Notes under the pieces: generated by a model
The model's input: the letters and a program-made list of their open reading frames with translations, nothing else
Told to the model about the DNA's origin: nothing
Database searches by the model: none
Shown: piece by piece, positions 62,496 to 64,000 of the stretch
How positions within the stretch are numbered: the stretch's first letter is position 1
Layout: every line of letters starts with the position of its first letter
Program-made: the position numbers and the translations under genes
Source: JAANXG01 sp034520625
GTDB lineage: Bacteria > Pseudomonadota > Gammaproteobacteria > Arenicellales > JAANXG01
Length of the DNA stretch: 64,000 bases
Direction: 5' to 3'
Assembly (NCBI GenBank): GCA_034520625.1
Contig: JAXHNI010000008.1
Location: forward strand, 124,001-188,000

Positions 62496-63530
62496 ATGTG
62501 CAATCCCCATACAGCCGTCGGGCTGCTGATTTCCTCCGCTGTGGCCCTGCTCGTGGTCTCAGCGCCGCTCCATGCCGCGACCCTGGATGACGTCCGCGAC
62601 CGCGGCACCCTGCGGTGCGGCGTCTCCACCGGGTCCGCCGGTTTCGCGTTCACCGACGACAGCGGCGCTTGGACGGGTTTCGACCCGGCCATCTGCCAGG
62701 CGGTGGCGGCCGCGGTGTTCGGGGATCCGGCGCGGGTCGAGTACACGCCCACCACCGGCAAGACCCGTTTCGAGGCGCTGAAGTCCGGAGAAATCGATGT
62801 CCTGGCCCGGGTCACGACCTGGACTTTCACCCGCGACGTGGACCTGAAGCTGACCTTCGCCGGCATCAACTACTACGACGGACAGGGCTTCATGGTGCCC
62901 CGCGCCCTGGGTGTGAGCAGCGCCCGGGACCTCGACGGGGCTTCGGTATGCATACAGACCGGAACCACGTCGGAGTTGAATCTTTCGGACTATTTCAGGG
63001 TGCATGACATCCGTTACGAACCGGTCCCCATAGAAACCAACGCGGAAGCGCGTCAGAGCTACCAGGCGGGCCGCTGTGACGTGTACACCACGGATGCCTC
63101 GGGCCTGGCCGCCACCCGCGCCACATTCGAGAACCCGGCCGACCACGTCATCCTGCCCGAGATCATCTCGAAGGAACCCCTTGGACCGCTGGTGCGCCAC
63201 GGTGACGATCAGTGGGCGGACCTAGTGCGCTGGGTCCTGAATGCCCTGATTCTGGCCGAGGAGCTCGGCGTCACCGGGGAGAACGTGCGGGACATGGCCG
63301 ACGGCGGCACCGACAATCCCGAAATCAACCGCCTTCTGGGCGTGTCCGGTGAATTCGGCGCCATGCTGGGCCTGGATGGAGACTGGGCGGTGCACGCCAT
63401 TGCCGCCAACGGCAACTACGCCGAGATCTTCAATCGATTCGTGGGCCCGGATACCGACATCGGCCTGGACCGCGGCCTGAATGCCCTGTGGCGCGACGGC
63501 GGCATCCTGTACGCGCCGCCCTTCCGGTAG
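62496..63530 (+). CDS. aapJ: AapJ-like amino-acid ABC transporter binding protein
   Basis: A 344-residue periplasmic protein with a signal peptide ending near PLHA. It has the general amino-acid family pattern LRCGVSTGSAGFAFTDDSGAWTGFDP and TTWTFTRDVDLKLTF, with cysteine-containing SVCIQTGTT and GRCDVYTTD. The length suits AapJ rather than shorter GltI/HisJ proteins. The following permease gene starts 78 bp later, as in aapJQMP operons. Confidence 0.9.
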   Translation: MCNPHTAVGLLISSAVALLVVSAPLHAATLDDVRDRGTLRCGVSTGSAGFAFTDDSGAWTGFDPAICQAVAAAVFGDPARVEYTPTTGKTRFEALKSGEIDVLARVTTWTFTRDVDLKLTFAGINYYDGQGFMVPRALGVSSARDLDGASVCIQTGTTSELNLSDYFRVHDIRYEPVPIETNAEARQSYQAGRCDVYTTDASGLAATRATFENPADHVILPEIISKEPLGPLVRHGDDQWADLVRWVLNALILAEELGVTGENVRDMADGGTDNPEINRLLGVSGEFGAMLGLDGDWAVHAIAANGNYAEIFNRFVGPDTDIGLDRGLNALWRDGGILYAPPFR

Positions 63531-63608
63531 TCGTCCGGGCGTGCCTGCGTTCCGGCCCTTGCCGGCCCCGCCATCGGCCGGATCGATGCTGCAGCGGGAG
63601 CCGGAACG

Positions 63609-64000
63609 GTGACTGACCGGCGAAGCGGGCACAGCACCCGCTTCGTGCCGCAGGTGCTGTGGCCCCGTCGCCGTACCAGGGCCACGCTCATCCAGATCCT
63701 GGCCCTCGTCGGGCTGCTGCTCGCGGCGGGATGGCTGGCCGTCAACCTGGCGCAGAACCTGCGCCTGCTCGGCATGGAGCCCGGCTACGGCTTCCTGACG
63801 GACCCCGCCGGGTACGATATCGGGCAGACCCTGATCCCCTACGAGGCCACCAGCCCCCACTGGCGCGCCGGCCTGGTGGGGCTGTTGAATACCCTCCTGG
63901 TGTCGATCTGCGGGATCGTCCTGGCGACACTGATCGGTTTTACGGCCGGTATCCTGCGCCTGTCGCCGAACTGGCTGGTCAACCGGCTGATGTCGGCCTA
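63609..64000 (+). CDS. aapQ: AapQ-like amino-acid ABC transporter permease (5' part)
   Basis: The reading frame is open from a GTG at 63609 to the end of the window (at least 130 codons). The product has a basic start, a first membrane helix (LIQILALVGLLLAAGWLAV), a periplasmic stretch with LGMEPGYGFL typical of AapQ/GltJ, and a second helix (LLNTLLVSICGIVLATLIGF). It is the permease partner of the upstream binding protein. The gene continues beyond the window. Confidence 0.9.
   Translation, partial: MTDRRSGHSTRFVPQVLWPRRRTRATLIQILALVGLLLAAGWLAVNLAQNLRLLGMEPGYGFLTDPAGYDIGQTLIPYEATSPHWRAGLVGLLNTLLVSICGIVLATLIGFTAGILRLSPNWLVNRLMSA

Overview
The window is GC-rich chromosomal DNA, almost certainly from a gammaproteobacterium. 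The left third keeps two typical gammaproteobacterial gene orders: lolD - DUF2062 - comEC - exbB - exbD - msbA - lpxK - ycaR - kdsB - phosphotyrosine phosphatase, and uvrC - pgsA - tRNA-Gly - tRNA-Cys - tRNA-Leu. Osmolyte or amine-type transporters, a TRAP system and a marine-type two-component pair fit a marine or halophilic lifestyle, but that is inference. No rRNA, CRISPR array, prophage or transposase gene was seen.

Layout. Positions 1-11100 hold envelope and DNA-uptake housekeeping genes (LolD, ComEC, ExbBD, MsbA, LpxK, KdsB, NagZ and an L,D-transpeptidase). Positions 11100-16720 hold an alphaproteobacterial-type efp flanked by two inverted repeats, a family-5 uracil-DNA glycosylase, uvrC, pgsA and three tRNA genes. 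The third tRNA gene, tRNA-Leu(UAA), is split by a group I intron. Positions 16800-25324 are accessory: VapBC, then an amidase, a branched-chain/amide ABC importer with a fused permease-ATPase, and an M20 amidohydrolase, with a divergent XRE-cupin regulator. Positions 25490-37100 carry small conserved hypotheticals, a PAS-GAF-GGDEF-EAL protein, a response regulator - sensor kinase - persulfide dioxygenase/rhodanese operon, a large uncharacterised protein and a glutathione transferase remnant.

Positions 37255-42417 are bracketed by two apparently identical, inverted 140-bp MITE-like elements, each with its own 4-bp target duplication. Between them lie a DctPQM TRAP transporter and a glutamine-synthetase-family ligase. 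Positions 42445-52500 encode an iron alcohol dehydrogenase, a PhyH-type oxygenase, a polar amino-acid ABC importer, two dehydrogenases, an enolase-superfamily enzyme, a GntR regulator and a DUF1028 protein, which together look like a catabolic module for an imported small molecule. Positions 52537-58859 are a protocatechuate cluster (pobA divergent from pcaDCHG, a BKACE-family enzyme and pcaB). Positions 59082-64000 contain two small conserved proteins, a cystathionine beta-synthase, a Fis-like protein and the start of an Aap amino-acid transporter.

The most notable signals are the tRNA-Leu group I intron, apparently inserted between U33 and U34; a family of seven ~110-bp intergenic elements whose long inverted arms differ between copies yet stay complementary within each copy; the 140-bp MITE pair; and the BKACE gene inside the pca operon, which may replace the usual last steps of the beta-ketoadipate pathway.
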